This document shows positions 10,151-21,967 of a stretch of DNA of 64,000 nt, piece after piece. This stretch comes from Hymenolepis diminuta (Eukaryota > Platyhelminthes > Cestoda > Cyclophyllidea > Hymenolepididae), in the NCBI GenBank assembly GCA_900708905.1, contig CAADRB010000076.1:225245-289244 (forward strand), written 5' to 3'. Below the pieces are notes generated by a model. The model was not told the origin of the DNA, made no database searches, and saw only the letters and a program-made list of their open reading frames with translations. How positions within the stretch are numbered: the stretch's first letter is position 1; each line of letters starts with the position of its first letter. The translations under genes and the position numbers were made by a program.

Positions 10151-12412
10151 ATGGGCACAGCTCACTCCCAACACTCAGCTTCAGTTCGTGTTTCCCCAGT
10201 CTGTGGATATCCCAAACACTCCAGTACTGGAATAAAACCTGTTTCTATCCATAGCGAGGGACCTAGTACAGAAGGAACACGAGTAACAACGGGTTCAGAA
10301 CCTCATCTCGCTTCCGCCTCCGTTCGATCGATCTACAAACAGGCTGGAAGTAATCTAAACACCCGGTGGAATTCTAGACGAAAGGACTATGTTCCCAGAA
10401 ATGAAACGGGTCGACTGAGCGCTAATGGGATTGTTTATGATTGTGCCCCTCTGGATAGCACTGGTTGGACAAGAAGCTCATCTAGAAAGAAAGTTCGACC
10501 TCGAGCATTAAAACAAGTTTCCCACAATTCAACAAACTCCTCATACATCGCTGATTGTAGCCCAGAGAGAAGCGCGGCTGCACAAAGTGATCTCCATATT
10601 TCTGGCCGGGATAGCTTTGTTGCTGTCAATGAACATCAGCTGAGATTAGGACTCAATCGACTCTCTTCTATTGATGGAACTTTCAGTACTAATGGCCATT
10701 TAAACAGCTTTAATTCTCCCTCAAGATGTGATTTAGCATCGGGTGGTTATACGGATAGGAGGTCCAACCTCTCAGAATTGGATCAAATATCAACTCGTCT
10801 AGCGCAGCGTCGACATCTTTCCGAACTATGTCTTCATCTAGATGGATTAAATAACTTAAACAATCACCGAATTCCCTCTGCCCTTCGATCTCCACGAAAA
10901 CCCCAACACCCTGTAGCTCCATTTTTTGTCCAGACTTATGATTTTGGAACTCAAACAGCAGATATTGGACCCTTTGCTAGAATGACAACTACCTCGGCAT
11001 CTATGTATGCTCCGAAATCTCAGTTGAAATCGCCATCTTGCCAAGCTACCCCAGCCAAATCTACCCACAGACGATCTAACTACCTGGCAGCTCCATATTC
11101 ATCTCGATCTCCACTTAATAGTGAGGCAGAACTGCTGAGTCCAGAAAATGATGAATCTGAGGATGCTTTGGATAATTTTCATGACTACGCTAACCTCCCC
11201 CATGCCCGATCCCGATCAGTAAAAATACCAAAAAAGCCCCAATTGACCCACCAGCAAGCTTCACAATCTGTGGGAGTTAAATTACAATCCGAGGAATGCT
11301 ATGAAGACACCGGACGTATTCCTTTGCCAAGCCGTCGTCTTTCTAAATCCCGATGGCGATTCATGTCCCGAGGAAAGAATCTGACCAAATCCCTATCTTG
11401 TTATGCTCTCAAGTTCTTCGGACAACAGAATCGGAGTTATGAATCTTCTGATCAACTCCTTGTGAATACTAGTCAATGTGGACCTTCACAAAATCGAAAT
11501 CATCAGCCTCAGCCCCCTTCCAGACCTCTCACATTGGCTATGTTGAAAAGAGGGGCTACGACTAGAGATGCCTCTAATCCCACTCCAGATGATCTTGGAC
11601 ATACCCTCCAGCGGGTTCTTCGACTTGGCCAATCAGAGGAATCAGAAATGATTAGTCACACTGTTTCCATTCAAAATAAGATGAATCGAAGTTTGAGCGC
11701 TTTTGGTAATCAGGATTCGATGGCTCAAAGGCGTCATGCCATGCAAAGATCGACTTTCCAACATTCCACAAAGGAGAGTCAAAGACGAGATAAGTATTCC
11801 CTCCTTCAAACTACCAGTACAAAGGAACTTCTCCATTGTCTTTCTATTTTTATCCTCCAGAACTGCGATAATCTTTGTGATTCAAAGAGCACAAGTTCAC
11901 CTCTATATCCGGAAGAAATCATCGCTTGGATTCGAGATATTGACCGAGCGCTGATCCAGCAGGGTTGGACGGATATACCATTCCTCAGTCCAGCGAATGT
12001 GGTCTTTCTTTTCACTTTGATCAAGGATTTTGTGGATTCGAGTATAACATGTAGTCGGGAACTACATTCTCTTGTTATGGTCTGTCTTTACCTCTCCTAT
12101 GGGTATATGGGGAACGAAATCAGCTATCCTCTGAAACCTTTCTTGAATGCAGAAATTCTTTATGGTATGCTTCATGAAAATGATCCACAGCGGTTTCGCA
12201 ATATAAACGCCAACGATCCAATGTCATCAAGGAATCCAAAAGTGATAAGTCGATTTCGAGATGCTTTCTGGGATATCTGTGTTCGAGTTTTAAAGTGTAA
12301 AAGTAAGGACATGCTTAAGCTCAATGCTGACTCTGGGTTCTTTAATCAGAGTATAGCTGAGCTACGTTCTTATGCCAATTCCCCTGAACAACAGCCGAAG
12401 TCATCTGCATAG
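10151..12412 (+). CDS. CDK5 activator (p35-type), intronless, 753 aa
   Basis: Regulatory subunit that binds and activates the proline-directed kinase CDK5; in animals it is tethered to membranes and acts in neurons and the cytoskeleton. Residues 556-745 match the CDK5 activator domain: STKELLHCL, ALIQQGW near 595, SPANVVFLF, then CLYLSYGYMGNEISYPLKPF (ending at residue 664), AFWD (705-708) and a KMLQINAD-like KDMLKLNADSGFF. I start at the ATG at 10151, not at the in-frame ATG at 10094, because it yields MGTAHS, an N-myristoylation motif like the MGTVLS of vertebrate p35. KSLSC (413-417) with Phe at 423 matches the p35 segment preceding the calpain site. The 553-residue region ahead of the domain is Ser/Arg/Pro-rich and much longer than in vertebrates (whole p35 is 307 aa). 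A loop of about 39 residues separates PLKPFL from AFWD where vertebrates have about 6. The absence of introns matches vertebrate CDK5R1/R2. Confidence 0.95.
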   Translation: MGTAHSQHSASVRVSPVCGYPKHSSTGIKPVSIHSEGPSTEGTRVTTGSEPHLASASVRSIYKQAGSNLNTRWNSRRKDYVPRNETGRLSANGIVYDCAPLDSTGWTRSSSRKKVRPRALKQVSHNSTNSSYIADCSPERSAAAQSDLHISGRDSFVAVNEHQLRLGLNRLSSIDGTFSTNGHLNSFNSPSRCDLASGGYTDRRSNLSELDQISTRLAQRRHLSELCLHLDGLNNLNNHRIPSALRSPRKPQHPVAPFFVQTYDFGTQTADIGPFARMTTTSASMYAPKSQLKSPSCQATPAKSTHRRSNYLAAPYSSRSPLNSEAELLSPENDESEDALDNFHDYANLPHARSRSVKIPKKPQLTHQQASQSVGVKLQSEECYEDTGRIPLPSRRLSKSRWRFMSRGKNLTKSLSCYALKFFGQQNRSYESSDQLLVNTSQCGPSQNRNHQPQPPSRPLTLAMLKRGATTRDASNPTPDDLGHTLQRVLRLGQSEESEMISHTVSIQNKMNRSLSAFGNQDSMAQRRHAMQRSTFQHSTKESQRRDKYSLLQTTSTKELLHCLSIFILQNCDNLCDSKSTSSPLYPEEIIAWIRDIDRALIQQGWTDIPFLSPANVVFLFTLIKDFVDSSITCSRELHSLVMVCLYLSYGYMGNEISYPLKPFLNAEILYGMLHENDPQRFRNINANDPMSSRNPKVISRFRDAFWDICVRVLKCKSKDMLKLNADSGFFNQSIAELRSYANSPEQQPKSSA

Positions 12413-15400
12413 CAATATCCTGGTGATCTCTATCCTATTTCCAATATTTCCTTCTTTCATTTACTGTAAGTTTGTGCTTGTTTTGAGTGAACTGAGGCAC
12501 GTGCATACTACTGACAAACTTCACTTCTTACGCAGGCATATTAGCAAACTTTATTTGCATTAATCTTTTTGCTTCTATTTGATGAGAAAAGATTACTGTT
12601 ATTTTGATGTCAGGCTGGTGTTTCTTTTTGACTAGAATCGATTTTCAGATCAGACAACTACATGGTCGTTCGTTCCGTTGGGCAATTATATATACCACAT
12701 GCCTGCTAATTATTACGGCAATTACTTTTATAGACTGGCACTATAAAACTGAGTTTTTTATTAAAATATTTGACTCCTGTAATTAATAATCATGTAAATA
12801 CTCATTTATTTTATTTAGGTGATTTCTTAAATCCAGGTTCTGTAACCATAACCAGTCAAACAAATGTTTAAAGTCGAATTACCTCCAAAATTGATATCAG
12901 ATTATTTAGACTTCGGTTACATAATTCAAAATTGTAAAAAAAAGTGTAGAAATGTTCAGAAAGATGCAATAGTTAAAGAGAACTATCTGAAAATAATATA
13001 ATTAATCATGAAATATATTAATATGTTATTCAAATGTCTATGAAAGTATGCCTTTTACATTAACATTTCAACCGTTGCTAAGGGGCATAATATACAGGTC
13101 TTCTTTTGATTGCTTGAAAATATTAAAAAGCATTTTTATTGGTTATTTAGAACTCTAATTTAAATTTGCTTTAATGTTAAAAATTTGATATTAATTATTA
13201 CACTAATAAATTATGCCAAATATGTCTATGAGAACTCCGTAATTTTATAAAAGGTGTTATAAACAAAGCGAATTTTTTTCTGATAAAGTTTCTTATGGTT
13301 ATAAATTCCGTAGTATACATTTTTAGCAAAAATTTAAATTAAGACCGTCACATTTTGAGTCCAAATAAATTTATCAGTTACCATCTTTGTATAAGGAAAA
13401 GATCCACTTTATTTTTTATTATTTTAAAGAGAAGAGTACCCAACGAAAAATTTTGTTTATGCAGTTAGAATTTGTACCGTACACATTATGCATCGCTAAT
13501 GATTGGATAAAAGAATAACATGCACAAAATATTTCAAATTATTTATTTTAGTTATATTATATATATATTAATAAATATAATAAACATACATATATTAAAT
13601 TAAGTAATATTTAGGTATGGTGCTTCTGTAATTAGATTAGTTGGCACTCATGTCATTCCCTCTTTGATTCATTAAATTTTCCCTTATTAAATATTGATCA
13701 ATAAATTAACTAAAAACTGTTATCGTTCTATATTAACGAGATACATGTACAGTTCCACTTATAAATTAATTACTGGAAATTTGATAGAAGTTTCCATATA
13801 GAAGCAAATTTCCTCATGACTCTATTTGTACATCTAAAAATTCCATTTGTCATTCAAAATTAAGACTGATGCAAAACATTAGCAGGCATGCTCAAATCAA
13901 ATATTATTGCCACATTTTAAATATATTTGCACTAAAATTGAAGAAAGCGCGTTTGCAATCCTTTGTGATTCAATTTCGGTCAGCGTTAATTAACTTGCTT
14001 TATCACATTATTCACGTAGGTTCTTCAGTGGGCTTCGGTTTTATTTTACCGCGGTACCAAATTTACAAATTGCGATCCTATTTATTCTCATTTTTTGTCA
14101 AATATTATTAAAAGTAAAGGGAACAAAAGACTATCTAAATTGTAAATATTGCAAAACAAAATGTCAAATACTAGGATATTTCACGCTTCAATGATTTTGG
14201 CCACCGCAAATATTGCTATTTTTAAAAACACTTTTTGAATTAAATCAAATAAACAAAAATTTTTTAAAAATACTAGCACTAATTTTGCATTGCAAAATCA
14301 TCTTAGACATTTGAGAGTTAACTGAGTTTACTGAGGAAAGCAAATAGTGTTATATCCCTCAAAATTATAAAATAGTCTTCTAAATAGCATACATTTTGAT
14401 TTTCAGAAATAATAAAACATCTGCAATCACTGAACACATTCAATTTAAATATTTTTAAATCTTACTTACATAGAATAATTTAAGTCTCTTTTTGGTGTAA
14501 TTATGAAAAATACTTAAATATTAAACATTAACTCTGTGATCAGCAAACTGTCTGGAAAGGTGTCCTTTTTAACACCAAAAAACCGAAAAACTCCCAGATG
14601 TTTCGTTAAAAATTCAAATATTTTACTTAATCTGCATGTCAAATGAATGGCAACTCTATTAACAATTATTGTGGGGAAATCCTAGTTTTAAAATGCCCAC
14701 GAATAAATCTGTGAAATTACTTTGTCTACTTGGTTCTAATGATGCGAAATAAAAAAATTTTCTTTCGGATATACCTTTATTAATCAATGCTTTCCACATT
14801 TTATTTTAATAAAATCACTAAAATAGAGAATGAATTAGAAATCATTATGATAATATTAAGTATTCTACCCATTGCACAGCATAACGATGTGAAATTTTAC
14901 GATTGAAGGGAATAAAAAACGAGTCGAATAAGGCATAAAACGCGAGAGGGTGTCAGCAATAAGCGGGTAATAAAGACAGAGCATCATAAGTCTTATTTTA
15001 CTTGAATTCGGTAGCCTTTTGCTTTCCATAATCTTTTAGTAAAAGAATACGGTTTGTAATGTCGTAATATTCAAATTTTATCTTCTGACTTCCAGATTCA
15101 TGAGTGGGATTATATCCACCATATTTCTGTGATTGGTCATGCCGCCCAAATTTACTTGCTTCCTTTGGCATTCAAGAGAGCGTAGATACAGCTGACAGCG
15201 ATACATTTGCCATAGCACAACTTACTACTGATCACATAAGTAGAATTTCATGCTTTTAGAATCTCAAACATATATTTAAAAGGGGTAAATAAGCAGATAT
15301 ACAATTTTTACTCCTCGATCCACCTACTACATAAAAAACACATACCTTTTTATGACTAATTTGATTACAAATTTACTCCTTACACGCAAGTTCATTATTA

Positions 15401-16160
15401 ATACTTAAATATCAGATAAAATAAATTATTAGAGTTACAGAAAGAGATATGAACCATTAATACGATAAGCAAGATAGAATGAATATCTCTTAAATATATT
15501 AAATTCTTCATTGGTTTCTAAATTGAGGGAACGATTCAGTTATTTATTTTAAGCGCAAACTTTACAAAAGTAACAGAAATGCTTTTTGTCTCCGACTTCT
15601 TATTGAAAGTGGCTAACATTCGTTACTTTAGGGTTGTCAAACGATTTCTTTATAAAATTATCCACTATTTATCGTCTTCTTTCATTAAGGACGACAATTC
15701 CACTCATATTTAAAAAAACATCTAGAAGTATTTGATGGATTACGCTTAATGGATAAGCTAAAAAAATAAATTTATTTCCATAATGGTTTATTTCACCTAA
15801 CGTCGGTTTAATAGACCGGAAATGAAATGATAGTTGTGTCACTGTCAAATTCTGATGAATCATCAGGTTAGGCAGCCGAATTCGATAAGTCATTTTATGG
15901 GAATTTTGTGTATTTGACACACTGGAAACTACGTGCAAAAGGTCTCGAGGACCCAGATTAAAAAATATCCACACTAATTCACAATTGTGAGGGAGTGGTT
16001 TTCATAAATAATATCACTTAAAATGTCGCTTATTCTTTAATCCGTTGTATTCATTCAGTAGAGGAGTAAATTTTCACAAAGTGCGTCTTGTGCAGTTACG
16101 ACACGTCAAGAGATATCCATCAAATTTCTCTCGATTTTCAGACTGCAAATCTTGTCTAAT
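12413..16160. other. 3' flank of CDK5 activator and AT-rich intergenic DNA
   Basis: There is no further gene that I can support. The first canonical AATAAA noticed is at 13364-13369, about 950 nt past the stop; ATTAAA occurs earlier, near 12760. The open frame at 12604-12786 has one hydrophobic stretch but lies in the probable 3' UTR and has no supporting context. Confidence 0.5.
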
Positions 16161-16236
16161 ATGGCAGAATTTTCCTATTTATTCTTGTTGATGCTCCCCA
16201 GCGCATACTTAGTGAATGGAACAGCTAACTGTGCCG
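16161..16236 (+). CDS. Candidate first coding exon encoding a signal peptide (orphan)
   Basis: The ATG opens a 25-codon frame with a hydrophobic core (SYLFLLMLPSAYLV) and small residues suited to signal peptidase cleavage (VNGTA). It ends in phase 1 at a GT donor (GCCG|GTAGCA), the usual phase for a signal-peptide exon. A pyrimidine-rich run ending TTTTCAG lies about 19 nt upstream of the ATG and could be a cis- or trans-splice acceptor. I did not find a convincing downstream exon before the gap at 19678, so the rest of the gene is unknown or lost. Secretion is inferred; no family can be named. Confidence 0.35.
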
Positions 16237-19200
16237 GTAGCAGAGTTCTAACTTCTCTCCAATAAAGCTCCATGATGCTACCCCCGTTCAAGATTGGTGT
16301 TGGGTTCGAATACAAATAGCTTAGCGTAGCATAGCATAAACTGAAACCAATTTTAAATATATATATATATATAATTTAAAAGAGATGTCCAAATCAAATT
16401 CCTATTCACAATTATGCTAGCATAATCAAACTGTCATCTGAAGCATTATTGACTACAGACAAGACTGGAACTGGAGGATCAGAAAGTGTAGCAGAAGACA
16501 GGGTCAACTAATTTGAAGCTGCAACAGACATGCTAAGAATAATGCCTTCATTAGAGCTGAAAATGGAGAGCTGAAGTGATAAAACCGCAGGAGCAGGAGG
16601 TAAATAAGAAAGCTGGTTGGAGAGGCTGTAGAAAAAATGGAGTTGGCTGAAAGATTTGATTGTAGGAGTTGACCGGAAGAAGATGGAGAAAAGAGAGTCC
16701 GATTCTTGAATGGTAGAAACTGTACTGTGGAAGTAGGGACTGGGTATTTATATACGTAGAAGTGATAAAGACCGCTCGACTATTTGAAGAAGATATAGAA
16801 GTGGATAATATTTCTAGACATTTAGAGATAAATAATGATCGAAATGTGACATATTATGGCTGACAACTGCCTGATTGCAACTGATGCTGCCACTGATAGC
16901 GATTAACCGCAAGCTTTTAAAAAAACACAAACACTTTCACCATAGTAATAGCCACTCATTTCCAACCTATTAAAATTTTGTTGAAATATAATTTCATTGG
17001 CGTATACAATGTGACCTCGTCAACTTTGATTAAATGTTCGAGATGTCAAGTTCAAAGTGGATGATAAAGATATTGATGATCAAAAACGAACAATTATTGA
17101 AGCGATTTTGAACTTATTTACATGGAATCTAGTTAGAAAAGTGTTTATGTTGTATGCAGTTTCAAAAGATTATTGAGGTTACATTAATTCAAAATGATTC
17201 AACGCGGTTTTCCTTAACTGGATTCACAAAATTTCACCAAACACTGCACTTATTTCTTGCAGATATGAGTAGACAGCCAACTTTTCCGAAATATGTTATC
17301 TAAAAAGGAGGACATACTTCAATGGGAATTAAGATGCTTCCAAATTTCGGGTCTGTATGGATAGATCTTTCGACCAAAGCTTCTCAATTTTGATATCAAA
17401 GACAAATTTCTCATGCCTTAATTACCACTGTATGATTATCGAAGTAACGACCGAAGCAATCAATTTAAGAGGAAAGAAATTTTATGTTGTATTTAATTAT
17501 CTGCAGGCAAAGAAAACAGACAACTTGAACTATGAATAAAATTTTAGTGAACTGAAAAGAAAAGCGACGCGGGATTGTGAAGGTGTTTATCCCAAGGATG
17601 TAAACTCGCAAAGTTAGCAAAGGAATGTATAATTATTTCTCTCTTATAGATATTTGAAAATGGGGAACTAAATTTTGCTCCTCTTAGGTAAGTTCATTCG
17701 ACGAGGAGAAGTTGTAGATCAGAAAACGGGGTAATCTTAGATGTGTAGCGGATGCTACACCCAAGTAATGGGAGCAATCACTGCATTCACGACAGGTTCT
17801 AATTCGTTGGACATTTTGGAGTTTGAGAGAAAGGACAAGTGACTTGGGCGCTGATAGTAACAACTGATGAAGATGGCCGGAGAAGGAGATGAATCACCAC
17901 TGCCCAACAGATAGGTGGACAAACATTTAAATTAAATAACTATTCATAAGTGAAATCATCTATATTCTCGTAATATCAAAAAGTAAAATAATTGTTTAAA
18001 GTATGTAATCTAATTATTCAGTGATAGAAAGTCTCCACATTAATTGCTCTAGAAACATTGCCGTTTTGCATGCACCTTCTAATGGGGATATTTTGAAGCA
18101 CGTACCTCATGACGCAAAGAATACTGTGGGCGAAATAATTAAATGACCTCTTTTACTAGATTTAAAGGTATTAAAATGAATATGACATCTGATTAAAGCA
18201 ATATTTCAAGACTATAAATCAGATTAAATCTTTTGGTTCATTTCGAAGTAATGAAATCTGGTTTCAAAGTGCCAGAACAGTGAAATTCAATTTATAAATG
18301 ACATGAAATATTCGCAGAAAAATGACAACAATTGTTCACGTTCCAAGCGTTGTTAATCTTACGAAATTATAGACTAATTCAAAATCTCCTTCCACATGAT
18401 TAACAACTCAAAACCTCTCTACATTTTGTAGAAACTTGTAGAACCTACTGCGGTGAGATTACGCGAGTTTATAAAAACGGAAAGTTCAGAGGTTGCTGAC
18501 GATAGGACAGTGGCTAGCAAGATACATAACAATATTTAAACATGAATGATAGACTGCGTAGGTTAAGAAACTGTTAAACTTATGGATTTTATTGTCTCTA
18601 GTTACGTCTAGACTAACTGCCCGAAACATGAAAATAATCGCATAAAAACTGAACTCGATAATGTTTTCAGGCTAACGTTGTGACAACCTGTTGGCTGGGT
18701 TTTGTCATGGGTATTCACTTCATTACACATCAATTAGTTCAGTAAGCAGAATATCAATAGCTGCATTTCCATTTAAATAAAGTTAATAAAAGAAAATTGA
18801 CAATTTTTCACTGAGGAGTTATTAGATACCTTAATTTAATAACGAAATTTTGCCTATATTTATTACTTACAAATAATTTATTTAATCCTTAGATTATAAT
18901 ATGATAAGAAGATTGACTCAAATATTTATCTCTCATTCTTGAGTTTATCTTATACGTGGTGCGACCACCCATAGCTGCCAGATATTGTTTCCATGGGAAA
19001 GGTTAAATTTGTACATTCCAATCTTCATTTATAAATAGATTTATATTTATATATTAATAAAAGCAAAAACAAAATTTATTGGCTATTCTTAAGAAAAAAG
19101 ATGAGGTACTGGTAAAAATTTTATTGAAACCCAATTTAATAAAATTTGGCCCCGATAAACACGCTGGTTAAGGCAAATTCATGTGAATTCTAGGCAGGTG

Positions 19201-19677
19201 TTCAGGAAGAAAGAGGAACAAGTAATCCACTCCTGATATTATTAAAAATTAACATAAATTAAAATGCTTGCCTAAAAGTGGAATAATGTATGTGGATCCC
19301 ATCACAAACCCAAAGATGATCTATTGACAGTTAAATCCTTCTGTCAAGAGGATGGGTGCAACAGAAATTTTGTGAAAAGCATGGTTGCAAAATCACATAA
19401 AGATGTTGACAATCAAGAGCAATTCTAAAGATTAAACAATTGAAGAAGCAGTCCCAAAACCCAGATAAAGTGTGCTTCACTTGACTCTCTATCCCTGTCT
19501 TCTCCTACTCCCGCTTGAAACTGAACTATCATTTCCTTTGCATATTTGCATGTTTCTTCTTGATTGTGAAGGATGAATCCTTTCTTCTCCGAAAAGTTAT
19601 CTTACGTCATCCCTAATCATCAACAAATTTGATTATCTTGTCCTTATAGTAATGTCTGTAAACTTTTAACCTTTCCT
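16237..19677. other. Intergenic or intronic, no exon recognised; AT microsatellite
   Basis: An (AT)n run lies at about 16356-16373. A perfect 7-bp hairpin with a 4-nt loop lies at about 17740-17757. On the minus strand the sequence around 17740-17780 resembles the 3' part of the LTR-like block at 41636-41685. If the signal-peptide exon at 16161 is real, part of this stretch would be its intron. Confidence 0.4.
17740..17780 (-). repeat. Short remnant related to the LTR-like block at 41349
   Basis: The minus strand reads ATTACTTGGGTGTAGC followed by ATCCGCTACA. At 41636-41685 the plus strand has ATTACTTAGGTGTAGC and, 15 nt later, GTAGCATCCACTACA. The match is short but ordered. Confidence 0.35.
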
Positions 19678-19797
19678 NNNNNNNNNNNNNNNNNNNNNNN
19701 NNNNNNNNNNNNNNNNNNNNNNNNNNNNNNNNNNNNNNNNNNNNNNNNNNNNNNNNNNNNNNNNNNNNNNNNNNNNNNNNNNNNNNNNNNNNNNNNN
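19678..19797. other. Assembly gap (120 N)
   Basis: Run of N. Open frames crossing it are artefacts of translating N. Confidence 1.
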
Positions 19798-19924
19798 ACG
19801 ATAGTAGCAGACACCGCTTGGTCGGCCCTGCTATTAGCCAGTCTTGTCTCCACTGGCCCCTCCTTTTCCTATAATCGTCCCGACCAATTAAAGCACGCAT
19901 ACGGTTATATACTTATGCATGTCC

Positions 19925-20165
19925 TCACCCAAAGTGTCTATTATAAATAGCCTTCCATTAGACACACACAAACACGTACACACAGGGGACCCTAGCTCGT
20001 CCAGCACATCTTCCGTTGCTCAATCCTTCTCCTCCAATTCCCCATTTTCCCTTGAGACTCTGTACTGAGCTTTGTTCAATACAACCTGATCAACGCAATC
20101 CTTGGTGTTCTTTTTCTTTCATTTACTGTCAGCCATCTGCCGCTACATACTGGTGACTCTCAACA
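19925..20165 (+). mobile_element. LTR-like fragment, polypyrimidine family, copy A
   Basis: The order of elements resembles an LTR: TATAAATAG box at about 19944, a CA-rich segment, a pyrimidine-rich tract, then TTCAATACAACCTGATCAACG and a downstream TTTACTGTCAGCC. The same order recurs at 23515-23720 (CATATAAAC, CACACACGCGC, pyrimidine tract, TTCAATACGAG..TCTACG, GCTGTTAGC). Repeated CTGGTGACTCT strings just after it (about 20148-20190) could be a primer-binding or leader region. The left end may be lost in the gap. Confidence 0.45.
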
Positions 20166-21542
20166 ATCTGGTGGCCCTCTACAAACTGGTGACTCTGCCT
20201 CTACAATTGCATATTTACACAAAATAAAGACTAAGAATTGGTCTGACTGATACTCTTTCAATTAATTGAGTTAGTTTATATGACGACTGATTTTTGGGGA
20301 ACAATACCTCAAGTATCGTGATCTATTATAACATAGATCAAGGGGAATATAAAGGTAGAAAAAGAGGCAAAACATTGAGGAACTTCATCTAAATACGGAT
20401 TTAATGAGTTTATAGATGAATTTAAACATAATCTGAATTATTTTTTATTAATTAACAATAAGAAATGATTTAATTAATGATACTTTATTTTTAACCTCCT
20501 TACCCGTCAAATTCATTTCAATAAAACGTAAATTGCTTACGATAAAATGACATTTTGTGAAATTAGAAAGAGGTAAATATTAAAACAAACTTCATTTAAT
20601 AGAAAATTTTGAAGTACCTTTAAATAGTCTTTAAGATGAGAAAGGGAGACTCCGAATAGTTGACCAACGTTGAAAATACATGAATGACGCAATTCCACTC
20701 GTCTCTATATTTTGAGATGCAATTTTGTGTTGACCGTTTTCTTTTAGCTAAATAAAAATTACATTTTCCATAAAATAAAAAATTTTCTTTTTAATTAAGG
20801 GATTATTATTATTATTATCCCTAATTAGGTAAAATTAAAACTTTCTAGCCTAGGAAAACTCTTAAATACAAGGTAATAACGCAAGTTATTTCTAAGAAAA
20901 ATTAAAAAATGAGCGTAGCAGATGTAAATTTCTGTGGGTCGGAAGAGCCCTAGAATCATTAACTTGTCATCTTTCACGATTTTCAATTCCATTTTAAAAC
21001 AGCGCTTAAATTCGGAAGGTGAAGGAGCATTTCAATTCGAAAAACCTCCGCAAGTACAATGAATGCACCTTCAAGACGCACTATACGGGGTTAAATTTGA
21101 AATGTTAATTCAACGCAACCGTTCGCTTACAGCATCTTGAACCATTTGGGATTAAATCGCATAATCTGTGGTCTTGAATTTCGCATCACAGTACGAGGTG
21201 GCCTTTGCGTTGATCTAGGCTTGCACTTTTGAAATGCTTCCCCATCACCTTTGCCCACGAATAACTGATTTTCAAAATTTTAGCGGGTCGATACCTTGAC
21301 ATATTATTCAAAAATAAAAATTTTTGCCAGGCTCTATACGTATACAAAAATATTTTTACTTATCAGAATATAAAATTAATCTAATTTTAGGCTGTTTTTA
21401 ACGCCAATCATTAATTTGATTAAAAATTCACTCTATATTATAACTGAAATAATTAAGTAAAAATTAAATTAAACAACAAAATGCAAAAAAAAACTTTTAG
21501 AATTTTATTTATTATTGCTCACAAAATATATAAATTTTACCA
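20166..21542. other. AT-rich intergenic DNA, no gene seen
   Basis: It contains a short (ATT)n run near 20800-20818. No frame with a motif was seen on either strand. Confidence 0.5.
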
Positions 21543-21967
21543 TTTTTAATTATTGGAAGTAACTGACATCGAATAACAGAAGGTCCAACAATTGATAAAG
21601 GGGAGGGAATCATGAACACAGAGGGAGTAACGTCAAAATGTCAAAGAATCCTATTTCATCTGATTTTCGGAGTTGAGTTGTACAATATTTTCTAAATGAG
21701 CAGTTCACTTTCCAAAATCAGAATTTCAAATGGTCTCTCCCTCAGAGAGCAGCAAATGCTTGTCTGTGATGATCAACACTTAGTGACCGGTATTAGTCAA
21801 TCAGGAGGGGCTGATCTTGTCACTTCACATCATTTTTTCAATGGTTGAGATGGCAAATAATCTAATAGGGTACTCCCCAGCACAGAGATTTAGAAGAAAA
21901 AAGGTGAAATAACTGAAAATTTCATGATAGCAGAACACCGTAGGCTGTGTTCACTCAAGGTGAACTA
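21543..21967 (+). repeat. Dispersed ~420-bp repeat, copy 2
   Basis: Second copy of the element at 7418-7835, in the same orientation 14 kb away. Homology fades on both sides within about 25 nt of these coordinates. It has no coding capacity. Confidence 0.85.

Noticed and set aside
10435..12024. Several minus-strand and alternate-frame open frames
   Set aside because: Shadows of the CDK5-activator coding sequence.
12604..12786. 60-codon frame with a possible membrane segment
   Set aside because: Lies in the probable 3' UTR of the CDK5 activator, with no independent promoter or homologue recognised.
19613..19900. Minus-strand open frames of 95 and 69 codons
   Set aside because: They run through the 120-N gap, so most of the 'protein' is X, and the rest lies in LTR-like DNA.
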